A stretch of 64,000 bases of DNA from Rhodocyclaceae bacterium (GTDB lineage Bacteria > Pseudomonadota > Gammaproteobacteria > Burkholderiales > Rhodocyclaceae), in the NCBI GenBank assembly GCA_028713915.1, contig JAQTNK010000004.1:89499-153498 (forward strand), given 5' to 3'. Both the position numbers and the translations under genes were made by a program. Below are positions 19,153-27,152 of the stretch, piece after piece. Every line of letters starts with the position of its first letter. Within the stretch, counting starts at the first letter, position 1. Under the pieces are notes generated by a model. The model searched no databases and was not told where the DNA came from. It saw only the letters and a list, made by a program, of their open reading frames with translations.

Positions 19153-20631
19153 ATGACCGTAAAACGCTATTTTGCCGAGACCGCGCGCGAGTGCCTGCGC
19201 CGCGTGAAAGTGGAGCTCGGCCCCGATGCCATCGTCGTATCGAATCGTGCGCTCGACGGCGGCGTCGAGATCATGGCCATGTCGGCGGACAGCCTGAACG
19301 CGCTGTCGCAACAGCCGGCGCCGCGCCCCGCACCGGCGCCGCAGGCGCGTCCGGCGATTGCGGCGCAAGCGGAGCCGCCGCGCGCGCCGGCGCCGCGCCC
19401 GGCCGTCCAGGCACGTCCGCCGGTCGTGGACGACGATTACACGGTCAGCCTGTCCGCCAAGGCGCGTTCGCCTTTCCAGGCCTGGCAAGCGTCGCCGCAA
19501 CCGCCGGCGCAACGGCCGCAGCAGCCGCCGCCGCAGCCCGCGCCGGCAGCCAAGGCGGCGCGTCCGCCGCTGCGGCCGTTGCCGCCGCGCAGCGAAGCGG
19601 CGGTGCCGACCAGCGCGCAGGTGGCGGCGGAACTGCAGCATGCCGCGGACATGCCTCCGCACGGCGAGCCGGCCGGCGTGCAGGTCACGCAACTGATGGC
19701 GGAAATGCAGACCATCAAGACCTTGCTGGAACGGCAGCTGGCGGGCTTTGCCTGGGGCGAGATGTCGCGCCAGACGCCGGCCAAGGCGCTGTTGCTGTCG
19801 GAAATGCTGGAGGCCGGCTTTTCCGGCGTGCTGGCGCGCAAGCTCTCCGACGACATGCCCGCCGAGCTGTCGGCCGACGAGGGCCGCAAGTGGCTGAAAA
19901 GCGCCGTCAATCGCCGCCTGCGCACGCTCACCAACGAGAACGACATCATCGATCGCGGCGGCGTCTTCGCCGTGGTCGGCCCCACCGGCGTCGGCAAGAC
20001 GACGACGACGGCCAAGCTCGCCGCGCGCTGCGTCGTGCGCTATGGCGCCGATCGCATGGCGCTGTTGACCACGGACGGCTACCGCATCGGCGCCCATGAG
20101 CAACTGCGCATCTATGGCCGCATCCTCGGCGTGCCCGTGCATATCGTGCGCGACAGCGAAGACCTGCGCCGCACCTTGTCCGACTTGCGCGACAAGCACA
20201 TGGTGCTGATCGATACCGTCGGCATGAGCCAGCGCGACCGCATGGTGGCCGAACAGGCGGCGATGCTGATGCGCGCCGGCGAAGTCAACCGCCTGCTGCT
20301 GCTCAACGCCACCAGCCGCGGCGACACGCTCGACGACGTCATCCGCGCCTACGCCGGCGAGAACCTGGCCGGCTGCATCCTCACCAAGGTCGACGAGGCG
20401 GCGTCGCTGGCGCCGGCGCTGGACGCCGCCGTGCGCCACGGCCTCATGCTCTCGTACGTCGCCAACGGCCAGCGCGTGCCCGAAGACCTGCACTTGCCCA
20501 ACCGCAACTACTTGCTCCATCGCGCCTTCAAGCAACCGGAGGCGGCCTCCCCGCACCGCCTGCGCGAAGACGAAATCGGCCTCGTGCTGTCGTCGCGCGG
20601 GACGCAGCCGCGGGAGACGCCGCTTGTCTGA
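19153..20631 (+). CDS. flhF: Flagellar SRP-like GTPase FlhF
   Basis: 492 residues. SRP-family GTPase that places the flagellum, typically at the pole. The N-terminal region MTVKRYFAETARECLRRVK is typical, followed by a long Ala/Pro/Gln linker (about 50-165). The NG GTPase has P-loop GPTGVGKTTTTAKL, TTDGYRIGAHEQL, IDTVGMSQRD and TKVDEA. The 3' end overlaps the flhG-like gene. Presence of flhF points to polar flagellation (inference). Confidence 0.96.
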   Translation: MTVKRYFAETARECLRRVKVELGPDAIVVSNRALDGGVEIMAMSADSLNALSQQPAPRPAPAPQARPAIAAQAEPPRAPAPRPAVQARPPVVDDDYTVSLSAKARSPFQAWQASPQPPAQRPQQPPPQPAPAAKAARPPLRPLPPRSEAAVPTSAQVAAELQHAADMPPHGEPAGVQVTQLMAEMQTIKTLLERQLAGFAWGEMSRQTPAKALLLSEMLEAGFSGVLARKLSDDMPAELSADEGRKWLKSAVNRRLRTLTNENDIIDRGGVFAVVGPTGVGKTTTTAKLAARCVVRYGADRMALLTTDGYRIGAHEQLRIYGRILGVPVHIVRDSEDLRRTLSDLRDKHMVLIDTVGMSQRDRMVAEQAAMLMRAGEVNRLLLLNATSRGDTLDDVIRAYAGENLAGCILTKVDEAASLAPALDAAVRHGLMLSYVANGQRVPEDLHLPNRNYLLHRAFKQPEAASPHRLREDEIGLVLSSRGTQPRETPLV

Positions 20632-21445
20632 AACGGCCGACATCGACCTGTCGAGCGACCAGGCGGCAGGCCTGCGCCGGCTGTTCGGCACGCGCGCGCC
20701 GCAAGTCGTGGCCTTCGCCTCGGGCCGCGAATCCTGCGGCCGCACCACGCTGGTGGTGCAGACCGCCGCGGCCCTGGCGGCGGCAGGCCATGCCGTCGTC
20801 ATCATCGACGAGAATCCGCCGCCCAACAATGCCATCGAGGCCTTCGGCCTGACGGCGCGCTACGATCTCATGCACATGATCGACGGCGAGCGTTCGCTGC
20901 GGCAGGTCGCCCTGCCGGCGGCGCCCTTGGTGCGCGTCATTCCGGCGGCGCGGGCGGCGCGCGAACTCGACCCGCTGGACCCCGCTGCGTGCCAGCGCCT
21001 GGCGCAGTGCCTGCAGGAGGTGCAGCGCGGCGCCGCCTTCGTGCTCATCGACTGCGCGACGCGCCGCGGCGGCCATCTGTCGGCGCTGGCGCAGGCGGCG
21101 CGCCATCTGGCGGTGGTCGTGGCGGCGCACGGCAGCGCCATCACCCACGCTTACGCGCTGATCAAGCACATGGCGCAGGAGCGCGGCCGCGACGGCTTCC
21201 AGATGGTGATCACGCGCGCCCGCGCCCGGGAAGAGGCGCGCGCCATCTTCGACAACATGAAACGCGTGGCCAGGGAACATCTCGGCGTGCGCCTGGTTTT
21301 CCTCGGCGCGTCGATGGTTCCGGTCACCGAACACCTGGCCGAAGCGCTGACGACCCGCTTGCCGCCCAGCATCGGCGAAGCGGAAAGCGGCGGCTTCGTT
21401 TTCTCGCCGCCGCCGCCGAAACTCGAACGCATCGTGATGGTATAG
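20624..21445 (+). CDS. FlhG/FleN-like MinD-family protein with degenerate nucleotide-binding site
   Basis: 273 residues from a TTG start overlapping flhF by 8 bases. Position after flhF and before fliA is that of flhG/fleN, the ATPase limiting flagellar number. The fold signature is present but the deviant Walker A reads SGRESCGRTT instead of the usual GKGGVGKT, so both signature lysines are Arg. The switch I region is IIDENPPPNN rather than DADLG, and the switch II region is LIDCATRRGG. Stable ATP hydrolysis and dimerisation are therefore doubtful. The C-terminal amphipathic membrane-targeting region is not obvious. Either a diverged regulator or a non-catalytic partner of FlhF. Confidence 0.8.
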   Translation: MSETADIDLSSDQAAGLRRLFGTRAPQVVAFASGRESCGRTTLVVQTAAALAAAGHAVVIIDENPPPNNAIEAFGLTARYDLMHMIDGERSLRQVALPAAPLVRVIPAARAARELDPLDPAACQRLAQCLQEVQRGAAFVLIDCATRRGGHLSALAQAARHLAVVVAAHGSAITHAYALIKHMAQERGRDGFQMVITRARAREEARAIFDNMKRVAREHLGVRLVFLGASMVPVTEHLAEALTTRLPPSIGEAESGGFVFSPPPPKLERIVMV

Positions 21446-21479
21446 TAGGCCGCTACGGCCCTATCCCCTCATATCGTCG

Positions 21480-22265
21480 ATGTATTCAGCTCAGGGCGCC
21501 CTCAACAAGGAACAGCTCGTCTTGCAGTACGCTCCGCTGGTCAAGCGGATCGCCTACCATTTGATGGCCAGGCTGCCGGCCAGCGTCCAGGTGGACGACT
21601 TGATCCAGAACGGCATGCTGGGCTTGCTCGACGCCATTGGCCGTTTTGAAGAAGGCCTCGGGGCGCAGTTTGAAACCTATGCCGTGCAGCGCGTCCGCGG
21701 CGCCATGCTCGACGGCCTGCGCGAGAACGACTGGCTGCCGCGCGGCGTGCGGCGCGAAATGCGCCGCATCGAAAGCGCCATCCAGCAGCTCGAACACCAG
21801 AACGGACGGGCGCCGACCGAAAAGGAACTGGCCGATGCTCTCGGCATGGTGCTCGCCGACTACCAGAAGCTCCTGCAGGATGCCCGCGGCCACCAGCTGA
21901 TCTATCTCGAGGACCTGACGGGCGGCGACGACGAGGACTATCTCGACCGCAACCAGCCCGGCGACGAAATCGATCCGCTGGCCGCGCTCGAGGATACCGA
22001 AGTGCGGCAGGCGCTGGTGAAGGCGATCGAGAATCTGCCCGAGCGGGAAAAAATGATGATGGCGCTCTATTACGAAGAGGACCTCAATCTGCGGGAAATC
22101 GGCGAAGTCCTGGGCGTCACCGAATCGCGCGTCTGCCAGATGCACAGCCAGGCGGTGGCGCGCTTGCGGGCGGCCGTCGTCGGCGAGGGCGAGAACAAGC
22201 CGCTGGCGAAGCGGCGCGGGCGCCGGCCGCGGACGGCGCTTGAGGGGAAGGGCGGGCATGGATAA
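21480..22265 (+). CDS. fliA: Flagellar sigma factor FliA (sigma-28)
   Basis: 261 residues. Sigma-70-family factor for late flagellar genes. Region 2 (QYAPLVKRIAYHLMARLPASVQVDDLIQ, split by eye), region 3 and region 4 helix-turn-helix (LREIGEVLGVTESRVCQMHS) are all present. It is held by FlgM (24338-24640) until hook completion in known systems. The best target in this window is the fliC promoter at 61429-61455. An imperfect hairpin (about 21446-21463) lies in the short leader. The 3' end overlaps motC by 8 bases. Confidence 0.97.
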   Translation: MYSAQGALNKEQLVLQYAPLVKRIAYHLMARLPASVQVDDLIQNGMLGLLDAIGRFEEGLGAQFETYAVQRVRGAMLDGLRENDWLPRGVRREMRRIESAIQQLEHQNGRAPTEKELADALGMVLADYQKLLQDARGHQLIYLEDLTGGDDEDYLDRNQPGDEIDPLAALEDTEVRQALVKAIENLPEREKMMMALYYEEDLNLREIGEVLGVTESRVCQMHSQAVARLRAAVVGEGENKPLAKRRGRRPRTALEGKGGHG

Positions 22266-22998
22266 GATCAGCGTCCTGGGACTCATCTTCGGCATCTCGG
22301 CGATCGTCCTCGGCCAACTGATGGAAGGCGGGCATATCGCTTCCCTGCTGCAGCCGACGGCCTTCTTCATCGTCATCGGCGGCACGCTCGGCGCGGTGAT
22401 GCTGCAAAGTCCGGTGTCGGTATTCCTGGCGGGGATGCGCATGGCGGCGTGGGTCTTCGTGCCGCCGGTGCTGTTGCCGCACCGCCTGATCGAACAAACC
22501 ACGCAATGGAGCCAGATCGCGCGCAAGGAAGGACTGCTCGCCCTGGAGGCGCAGGTCAACCTGCTGTCCGATCCGTTCATGAAAAAAGGCCTGCAGCTGC
22601 TGGTCGACGGCGCCGAGCCCGATCGGCTGCGCGACGTGCTCGAAGTCGAGATTTCGTCCTTCGAGGGCAAATTGAAGATGGCCGCCAGGGTGTGGGAAGC
22701 GGCGGGCGGCTATGCGCCGACCATCGGCATTCTCGGCGCCGTGCTGGGCCTGATCCAGGTCATGGAAAACCTTTCCGATCCGTCCCGGCTCGGCGCCGGC
22801 ATCGCGGTCGCCTTCGTCGCGACCATTTACGGCGTCGGTTCCGCCAACCTGATCTTCCTGCCGATCGGCAAGAAGCTCATGGCGAACATCGCACGCATGG
22901 TGGTCATGCGCGAGATGTTCGTCGACGGCCTGGTGGGCATCGCCAACGGCGATAATCCGCGCGTCATCGAGAGCCGCCTGCAAGGTTATCTCGTATAG
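22258..22998 (+). CDS. motC: Flagellar motor stator protein MotC (MotA/PomA family)
   Basis: 246 residues, four hydrophobic segments: near residues 5-22, 30-50, 148-168 and 180-200. The cytoplasmic loop with charged residues lies between the second and third. The conserved segment GGYAPTIGILGAVLGLIQVM is typical of MotA/PomA/MotC. It conducts protons or sodium with its partner MotD, encoded 5 bases downstream. The fliA-motC-motD order resembles the Pseudomonas MotCD arrangement. ATG 22258 is preferred to the in-frame TTG 22240. Confidence 0.92.
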   Translation: MDKISVLGLIFGISAIVLGQLMEGGHIASLLQPTAFFIVIGGTLGAVMLQSPVSVFLAGMRMAAWVFVPPVLLPHRLIEQTTQWSQIARKEGLLALEAQVNLLSDPFMKKGLQLLVDGAEPDRLRDVLEVEISSFEGKLKMAARVWEAAGGYAPTIGILGAVLGLIQVMENLSDPSRLGAGIAVAFVATIYGVGSANLIFLPIGKKLMANIARMVVMREMFVDGLVGIANGDNPRVIESRLQGYLV

Positions 22999-23003
22999 CC
23001 GGG

Positions 23004-23795
23004 ATGGCCATGCCACGACGCCGCCGGGGCAGCGCAGAGGATCGCGATAACCACGATCGCTGGCTCGTTTCCTATGCCGATTTCATAACATTGCTGTTCG
23101 CCTTTTTTGTCGTCATGTACGCCATCTCCCAGGTGAACGAGGGCAAGTACCGGGTGCTGTCGGATACGCTGTCGACGGCTTTCCGCAACGTTCCCGGCAC
23201 CACGTCGGGCGCGCTGGCGGTCGTGAACCCCAATGCGCCGCTGCCGGTCGCCATCCCGACCCGCAAGGCGCAGCCCAACGTCAAGATGGACGAGGTCCGC
23301 CGCAAGGACAAGGAGACGCTGCGCAACATGGCCAAGCAGGTCAACGAAGCGCTGGCCGCGCTGGTCAAGGAAGGGCAGGTGCGTGTTACCGAGGGCGCGT
23401 TCGGCGTCACCATCGACATCAATGCCAACGTATTGTTTGCGCCGGGCGAGGCGCGCCTCGGTCCCGAGGCGGTGCGGGCGCTGCTGGCGGTGGCGCAAAT
23501 CCTGGCGTCGGCGGACTTCCCCATCACAGTCGAGGGACACACCGACAATACGCCGATCAACACGGCGCAGTTTCCGTCGAATTGGGAGCTCTCGGGCGTG
23601 CGTGCGTCGAGCGTCGTGCGCCTGTTCATCGAGGCCGGCGTCGATCCGCGCCGGCTCACCGCCACGGGCTATGCCGACCAGCGGCCGATCGCGGACAACG
23701 CGACGGCGGAAGGCAAGGCGCGCAATCGCCGCGTCGCCATCACCATCGAATCGCGCGTGCCGGACAATCCGGTCGAAGTGGCGATTCCGCAATAA
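23004..23795 (+). CDS. motD: Flagellar motor stator protein MotD (MotB family)
   Basis: 263 residues. A single N-terminal transmembrane helix, WLVSYADFITLLFAFFVVMY, carries the conserved ion-binding Asp. The C-terminal OmpA-type peptidoglycan-binding domain shows VEGHTDNTPI and NWELSGVRASSVVRLFIEAG. It anchors the stator to the wall. Paired with motC. No separate motAB pair is in the window. A second start codon lies two codons downstream. Confidence 0.93.
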   Translation: MAMPRRRRGSAEDRDNHDRWLVSYADFITLLFAFFVVMYAISQVNEGKYRVLSDTLSTAFRNVPGTTSGALAVVNPNAPLPVAIPTRKAQPNVKMDEVRRKDKETLRNMAKQVNEALAALVKEGQVRVTEGAFGVTIDINANVLFAPGEARLGPEAVRALLAVAQILASADFPITVEGHTDNTPINTAQFPSNWELSGVRASSVVRLFIEAGVDPRRLTATGYADQRPIADNATAEGKARNRRVAITIESRVPDNPVEVAIPQ

Positions 23796-23846
23796 CTCCG
23801 GAAGCGACGAACCCGCTCGCCGGGCATCCGCCCGCTAGCGGCGGTG

Positions 23847-24326
23847 TCAGGCGTTGCCGAACGAGCGGCTGCCGCCGCCAGTCTTCTGCTGGCCGTCGGG
23901 GCCGTAGGTCATGGCGCGGTTGGTCGCGGCCATCAGCGTGGCCAATGCGGCCTGATTGTGCTGCCAGTGGATGCCGATCAACTTGCCGTTGGTTTCGTTG
24001 AGCTGCCGGGCCTCGGCCGCCAGCGCCAACAGCCTCGGCCAGCGGGCGCGACTGGCATCGGCGGCGGGAGCGGCGGCAAGCCAGGCGTCCATTCCGGCGC
24101 GTCCCTTGCCCTGGCCGCTCGTCGCGAGAATTTGTTCGCGGCGTGCGGAAAACGCCTCGAGGCGCGTGGTCAATTCCGACTTGCGCTTGACGAGCGGCAG
24201 CAACGCGTCGTCTTTGCCGCCGGCGACCAGCAATTCCTGCTCCTGCCGCAGCAGGCCGACAAACGACTCGACCTCGCGTATTTCCTCATCCAGCAACGTG
24301 GCCATGGCGGCCACGGGAGCGAGCAT
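23847..24326 (-). CDS. flgN: Flagellar export chaperone FlgN
   Basis: 159 residues, mostly helical. FlgN binds the hook-associated proteins FlgK and FlgL. The tail TYGPDGQQKTGGG resembles betaproteobacterial FlgN C-termini. I chose ATG 24326 because GAAGG sits 8 bases upstream; GTG 24332 and ATG 24305 are alternatives. It follows flgM closely in a flgA-flgM-flgN series, convergent with motD across about 50 bases that contain short GC palindromes (23821-23841) but no U-tract terminator. Confidence 0.85.
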   Translation of the reverse strand: MLAPVAAMATLLDEEIREVESFVGLLRQEQELLVAGGKDDALLPLVKRKSELTTRLEAFSARREQILATSGQGKGRAGMDAWLAAAPAADASRARWPRLLALAAEARQLNETNGKLIGIHWQHNQAALATLMAATNRAMTYGPDGQQKTGGGSRSFGNA

Positions 24327-24337
24327 TGCCACTGCCT

Positions 24338-24640
24338 TCAGTTGCCTTTCGCCAGCATCTGGCGAACGCTGCTCAGCAAGCCGTCGGCGATGCGTTCCGG
24401 ATCGATCTTGAAGCGGCCCTCGGAGATCGCCTGCTTGATCTCGGCGACACGCTTGGCGTCCACCATCGGCCCGGCGGCGGCGGTGGCGCCGATTTCCTGC
24501 AAGCGCGACGACAGCGGCGAAAGCGCGACCTGCGCATCGCCACCGTCTGACGACGGGCGCGACGCCGTGCTGCTGGCGGTGCGCGCACGCCCGCCATCCG
24601 GGGCGCTTCCGACCGACGGCATGGCAGTGTTGATTTTCAC
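24338..24640 (-). CDS. flgM: Anti-sigma-28 factor FlgM
   Basis: 100 residues from a GTG start preceded by GGAAAGG. The start MKINTAM and the C-terminal sigma-binding region (VDAKRVAEIKQAISEGRFKI, then DPERIADGLL) are typical. It inhibits FliA until exported through the finished hook-basal body. It could also be a target of the HsbA-like STAS protein at 6485-6790 (inference from P. aeruginosa). The 100 bases between flgA and flgM may hold a separate promoter; I could not define one. Confidence 0.93.
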   Translation of the reverse strand: MKINTAMPSVGSAPDGGRARTASSTASRPSSDGGDAQVALSPLSSRLQEIGATAAAGPMVDAKRVAEIKQAISEGRFKIDPERIADGLLSSVRQMLAKGN

Positions 24641-24740
24641 GGTGGGTTCCTTTCCGCTAAGGGGTCTCTGGCTACTTTAACGACCGCCCAGAGCGAAACT
24701 TGAGTATATGTTTCAAAGGACTAATTCTACGCCATTTCGT

Positions 24741-25430
24741 TCAGAAGCCGACTTCCACAATGCCGCCGGCGCGGGCGATGCCGCTCACGACTTGGCTGTT
24801 GCCCAGGCGGACCTGGACCACTTGTCCTTCAGCGGCATTGTTCAAGGCGCGACCTTCGTTGGCGACCTGGAAGCCCGGTCCGCGGGAGACCACTTTCACG
24901 CTTTGACCCTGTTGCACGACGAAGGCCTGGCGCAGCATATCCGCACGCAAGGGCCGGCCGGCGGGAACCGACATCGTCGCGGTATGGCCGACGGCTTGTT
25001 CCGCGGCCGTCAAGATGCCGGTGGGCAGGTCGGCGAGATCGCCGTTCTGGCGCACGATGTCGGCATCGCGCACGACTTGGCCCTGGGCGATCGGACGGGC
25101 GGTGACCAAGTAATCGGCGACGACGCGTATCTGCACCGGAACGAACATGCTCCAACCGTTCGCCTGCACGCAGCGCACGGCAACCGTGGTGCGGCCCCAG
25201 GCGCGGGCCCCCGGCGCCATCGCGACTTCCAGCGCCGCACAGGCGGCGAGGTTGTTGTTCGGGTCGATGGCGCCGACGGTATAGCTGACCTGGCCGGGCA
25301 AACCCTTGGTCTGTACGCGCAGGTAATCTTCGACGGCCTTGCGGACCGGCGCCGACTCCTGGTGCGCCCACGCGGGAACGCCCCAGGGAAGCGCTAGGAG
25401 GAAGGCGAGGCTGACGAGCAGGTTACGCAT
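24741..25430 (-). CDS. flgA: P-ring assembly chaperone FlgA
   Basis: 229 residues. Periplasmic chaperone for FlgI. The signal peptide MRNLLVSLAFLLALPWGVPAWA is followed by an N-terminal domain and a C-terminal SAF domain (ARPIAQGQVVRDADIVRQNG, then GRALNNAAEGQVVQVR). I chose the start at 25430 for the clean signal peptide; in-frame ATGs at 25454 and 25445 are possible. Divergent from flgB, with regulatory elements in the 175-base gap. Confidence 0.93.
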   Translation of the reverse strand: MRNLLVSLAFLLALPWGVPAWAHQESAPVRKAVEDYLRVQTKGLPGQVSYTVGAIDPNNNLAACAALEVAMAPGARAWGRTTVAVRCVQANGWSMFVPVQIRVVADYLVTARPIAQGQVVRDADIVRQNGDLADLPTGILTAAEQAVGHTATMSVPAGRPLRADMLRQAFVVQQGQSVKVVSRGPGFQVANEGRALNNAAEGQVVQVRLGNSQVVSGIARAGGIVEVGF

Positions 25431-25490
25431 AAGGCTAGGATACATCGGACGCATTCAACCACGCAGCGCGCGCCGAAAAGTCCGCAAGGT

Positions 25491-25505
25491 CGGCAAGAAT
25501 TGCCG
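25491..25505. promoter_or_regulatory. Palindrome CGGCAA-GAA-TTGCCG between flgA and flgB
   Basis: Perfect copy of the recurring palindrome, flanked by further half-sites (CCGCAAG before it, TTGCCG at 25514-25519). It lies about 55 bases upstream of the flgB -24 element, a normal place for a sigma-54 enhancer, and could also act on divergent flgA. Confidence 0.7.
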
Positions 25506-25559
25506 CGCTGTTTTGCCGCTTGCGGCCGCAGCGCGGCGATTTCGAGCCTGCCAAAGGCA

Positions 25560-25575
25560 TGGCACGGTTGCTGCA
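25560..25575 (+). promoter_or_regulatory. Sigma-54 promoter for flgB
   Basis: TGGCAC-N5-CTGCA, with GG and GC separated by the obligatory 10 bases, differs from consensus TGGCAC-N5-TTGCA at one base. The flgB ATG is 31 bases beyond the element. Confidence 0.8.
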
Positions 25576-25605
25576 TTACGGTCGGTACCACCGAAACTTG
25601 AGGCC

Positions 25606-26016
25606 ATGGTGCTCGACCAACTCAACAGCGAACTGAACTTCACGCAGAAAGCCCTGAACCTTCGGGCCTATCGGCAGGAGTTGCTCGCCTCCAACATCGC
25701 CAACGCCGATACGCCGTATTACAAGGCGCGCGATATCGATTTCAAGTCGGCTCTCGACAATGCCATCGCCGGCCGCACCGAGGGCGCACTGAGCCTGGCG
25801 CGTACCGCCCCCGGGCATCTGGCGGGGGAACAGGCCAGCGAGTTTTCCGGCGCCCTCAAGTACCGCACGGAATACCAGTCGGCTGTCGACGGCAACACGG
25901 TCAACATGGACGTCGAGCGTGCCGCCTTCGGCGAGAACTCCCTGCATATCGAGGCCCTTCTGACGTTTCTGCGCGGCAGCTTCAAGACGCTGCAGACCGC
26001 CGTCACGAGCCAATGA
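25606..26016 (+). CDS. flgB: Flagellar proximal rod protein FlgB
   Basis: 136 residues. Rod subunit next to the MS ring. N-terminal rod/hook motif LRAYRQELLASNIANADTPYYKARDIDF is split between helix and ANADTP turn. I chose ATG 25606, giving MVLDQLNSELNF and normal length. First gene of the flgBCDEFGHIJ run, behind a sigma-54 promoter. Confidence 0.96.
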   Translation: MVLDQLNSELNFTQKALNLRAYRQELLASNIANADTPYYKARDIDFKSALDNAIAGRTEGALSLARTAPGHLAGEQASEFSGALKYRTEYQSAVDGNTVNMDVERAAFGENSLHIEALLTFLRGSFKTLQTAVTSQ

Positions 26017-26027
26017 GGTAGCGCGTC

Positions 26028-26423
26028 ATGCTCAATATCTTTTCCGTTGCCGGTTCTGCCCTGACTGCCCAGTCGGCGCGGCTCAACGCCGTGGCCAGCA
26101 ATCTGGCCAACGCCGACAGCGTCGCCGGCGCGGACGGCAAGCCCTACCGCGCCAAGCAGGTCGTGTTCCAGGCGGCGCCCGTCGAAGGCGGCGGCCTCGG
26201 CGTGCGCGTGACACAGGTGGTGGAAAGTGCCGCGCCCATGCGCATGACCTACGACCCCAGCAATCCGGCAGCCGACGCCAAGGGCTATGTCGCGATGCCG
26301 AACGTGAATGTCGTCGAAGAGATGGTCAACATGATCTCCTCTTCGCGCGCCTACCAGACCAATGCCGAAGTCATGAACACGGCGAAGACGCTGATGCTCA
26401 AGATCCTGGCGATCGGGCAGTAA
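26028..26423 (+). CDS. flgC: Flagellar proximal rod protein FlgC
   Basis: 131 residues. The N-terminal motif [20 protein letters not shown] and C-terminal helix [20 protein letters not shown] are those of the rod/hook/HAP family. Eleven bases after flgB. Confidence 0.96.
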   Translation: MLNIFSVAGSALTAQSARLNAVASNLANADSVAGADGKPYRAKQVVFQAAPVEGGGLGVRVTQVVESAAPMRMTYDPSNPAADAKGYVAMPNVNVVEEMVNMISSSRAYQTNAEVMNTAKTLMLKILAIGQ

Positions 26424-26438
26424 TCAAGGAGAACCGCA

Positions 26439-27131
26439 ATGACCACCAGTTCGACGGCAGCAACCAGCAATCCGGCCAGCGCCTTGTTCGCCTCGCTCAA
26501 CGGCACGAGCAGCACGAACAGCACCAGCAGCGCAAGTTCCGCCAGCAGCCAGAAGAATACCTTCCTCACCTTGCTGACGACGCAGCTCCAGAACCAGGAC
26601 CCGCTGAATCCGCTCGACAACTCGCAGATGACTTCGCAGCTGGCGCAGATCAGCACGGTGGACGGCATTACGCAACTCAATGCGACCCTGCAGACGCTGC
26701 TCAGCAACAACACGCAGTCGCAGACGCTGCAGGCGGCCGCGCTGGTCGGCCACGGCGTGCTGGTGCCGGGCAGCGCGATGACGCTTTCCGGCGGCAGCGC
26801 GATTGCCGGCTTCGACCTGGCGAGCGCCGCCGATGTCGTCAAGGTGAGCATCAAGGATTCCAGCGGCACCGTGGTGCGGACCCTGCAGATGAGGAACCAG
26901 GACGCCGGCGTCCAGGCCTTCGCCTGGGACGGCAAGACGGATTCCGGCGCGGCCGCGGCCGACGGCGCATACACCTTTGCCGTGACCGCCGCGCAAGGCA
27001 GCAATACGGTGACGGCGACGGCTCTCGCCACCGGCACCGTCAGCGCGGTGGTGAATGGCTCTACAGGCATGAGCGTCGACGTCGGCGCGCTCGGAAGTTT
27101 CAGCACGACCGACGTCAAGCTGATCATGTAA
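26439..27131 (+). CDS. flgD: Hook cap / scaffolding protein FlgD
   Basis: 230 residues. Caps the growing hook and is replaced by FlgK. N-terminal part: FLTLLTTQLQNQDPLNPLDN and MTSQLAQISTVDGI, both hallmark motifs. The C-terminal Ig-like/FlgD domain includes QAFAWDGKTDSG. The first 45 residues are Ser/Thr/Asn-rich and disordered. Between flgC and flgE as usual. Confidence 0.96.
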   Translation: MTTSSTAATSNPASALFASLNGTSSTNSTSSASSASSQKNTFLTLLTTQLQNQDPLNPLDNSQMTSQLAQISTVDGITQLNATLQTLLSNNTQSQTLQAAALVGHGVLVPGSAMTLSGGSAIAGFDLASAADVVKVSIKDSSGTVVRTLQMRNQDAGVQAFAWDGKTDSGAAAADGAYTFAVTAAQGSNTVTATALATGTVSAVVNGSTGMSVDVGALGSFSTTDVKLIM

Positions 27132-27152
27132 CGGATAGGACGGAGAGATAAA

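Noticed and set aside
13731..19154. Long - strand open frames opposite cheA, flhB and flhA
   Set aside because: Mirror frames produced by GC-rich third positions; low-complexity His/Arg/Asp translations without domains, while the + strand genes are unmistakable.
24641..24740. A flgM-specific sigma-28 promoter in the flgA-flgM gap
   Set aside because: A TAAA occurs on the - strand, but the sequence at the correct distance (TTAGCGGA) does not match GCCGATAA.
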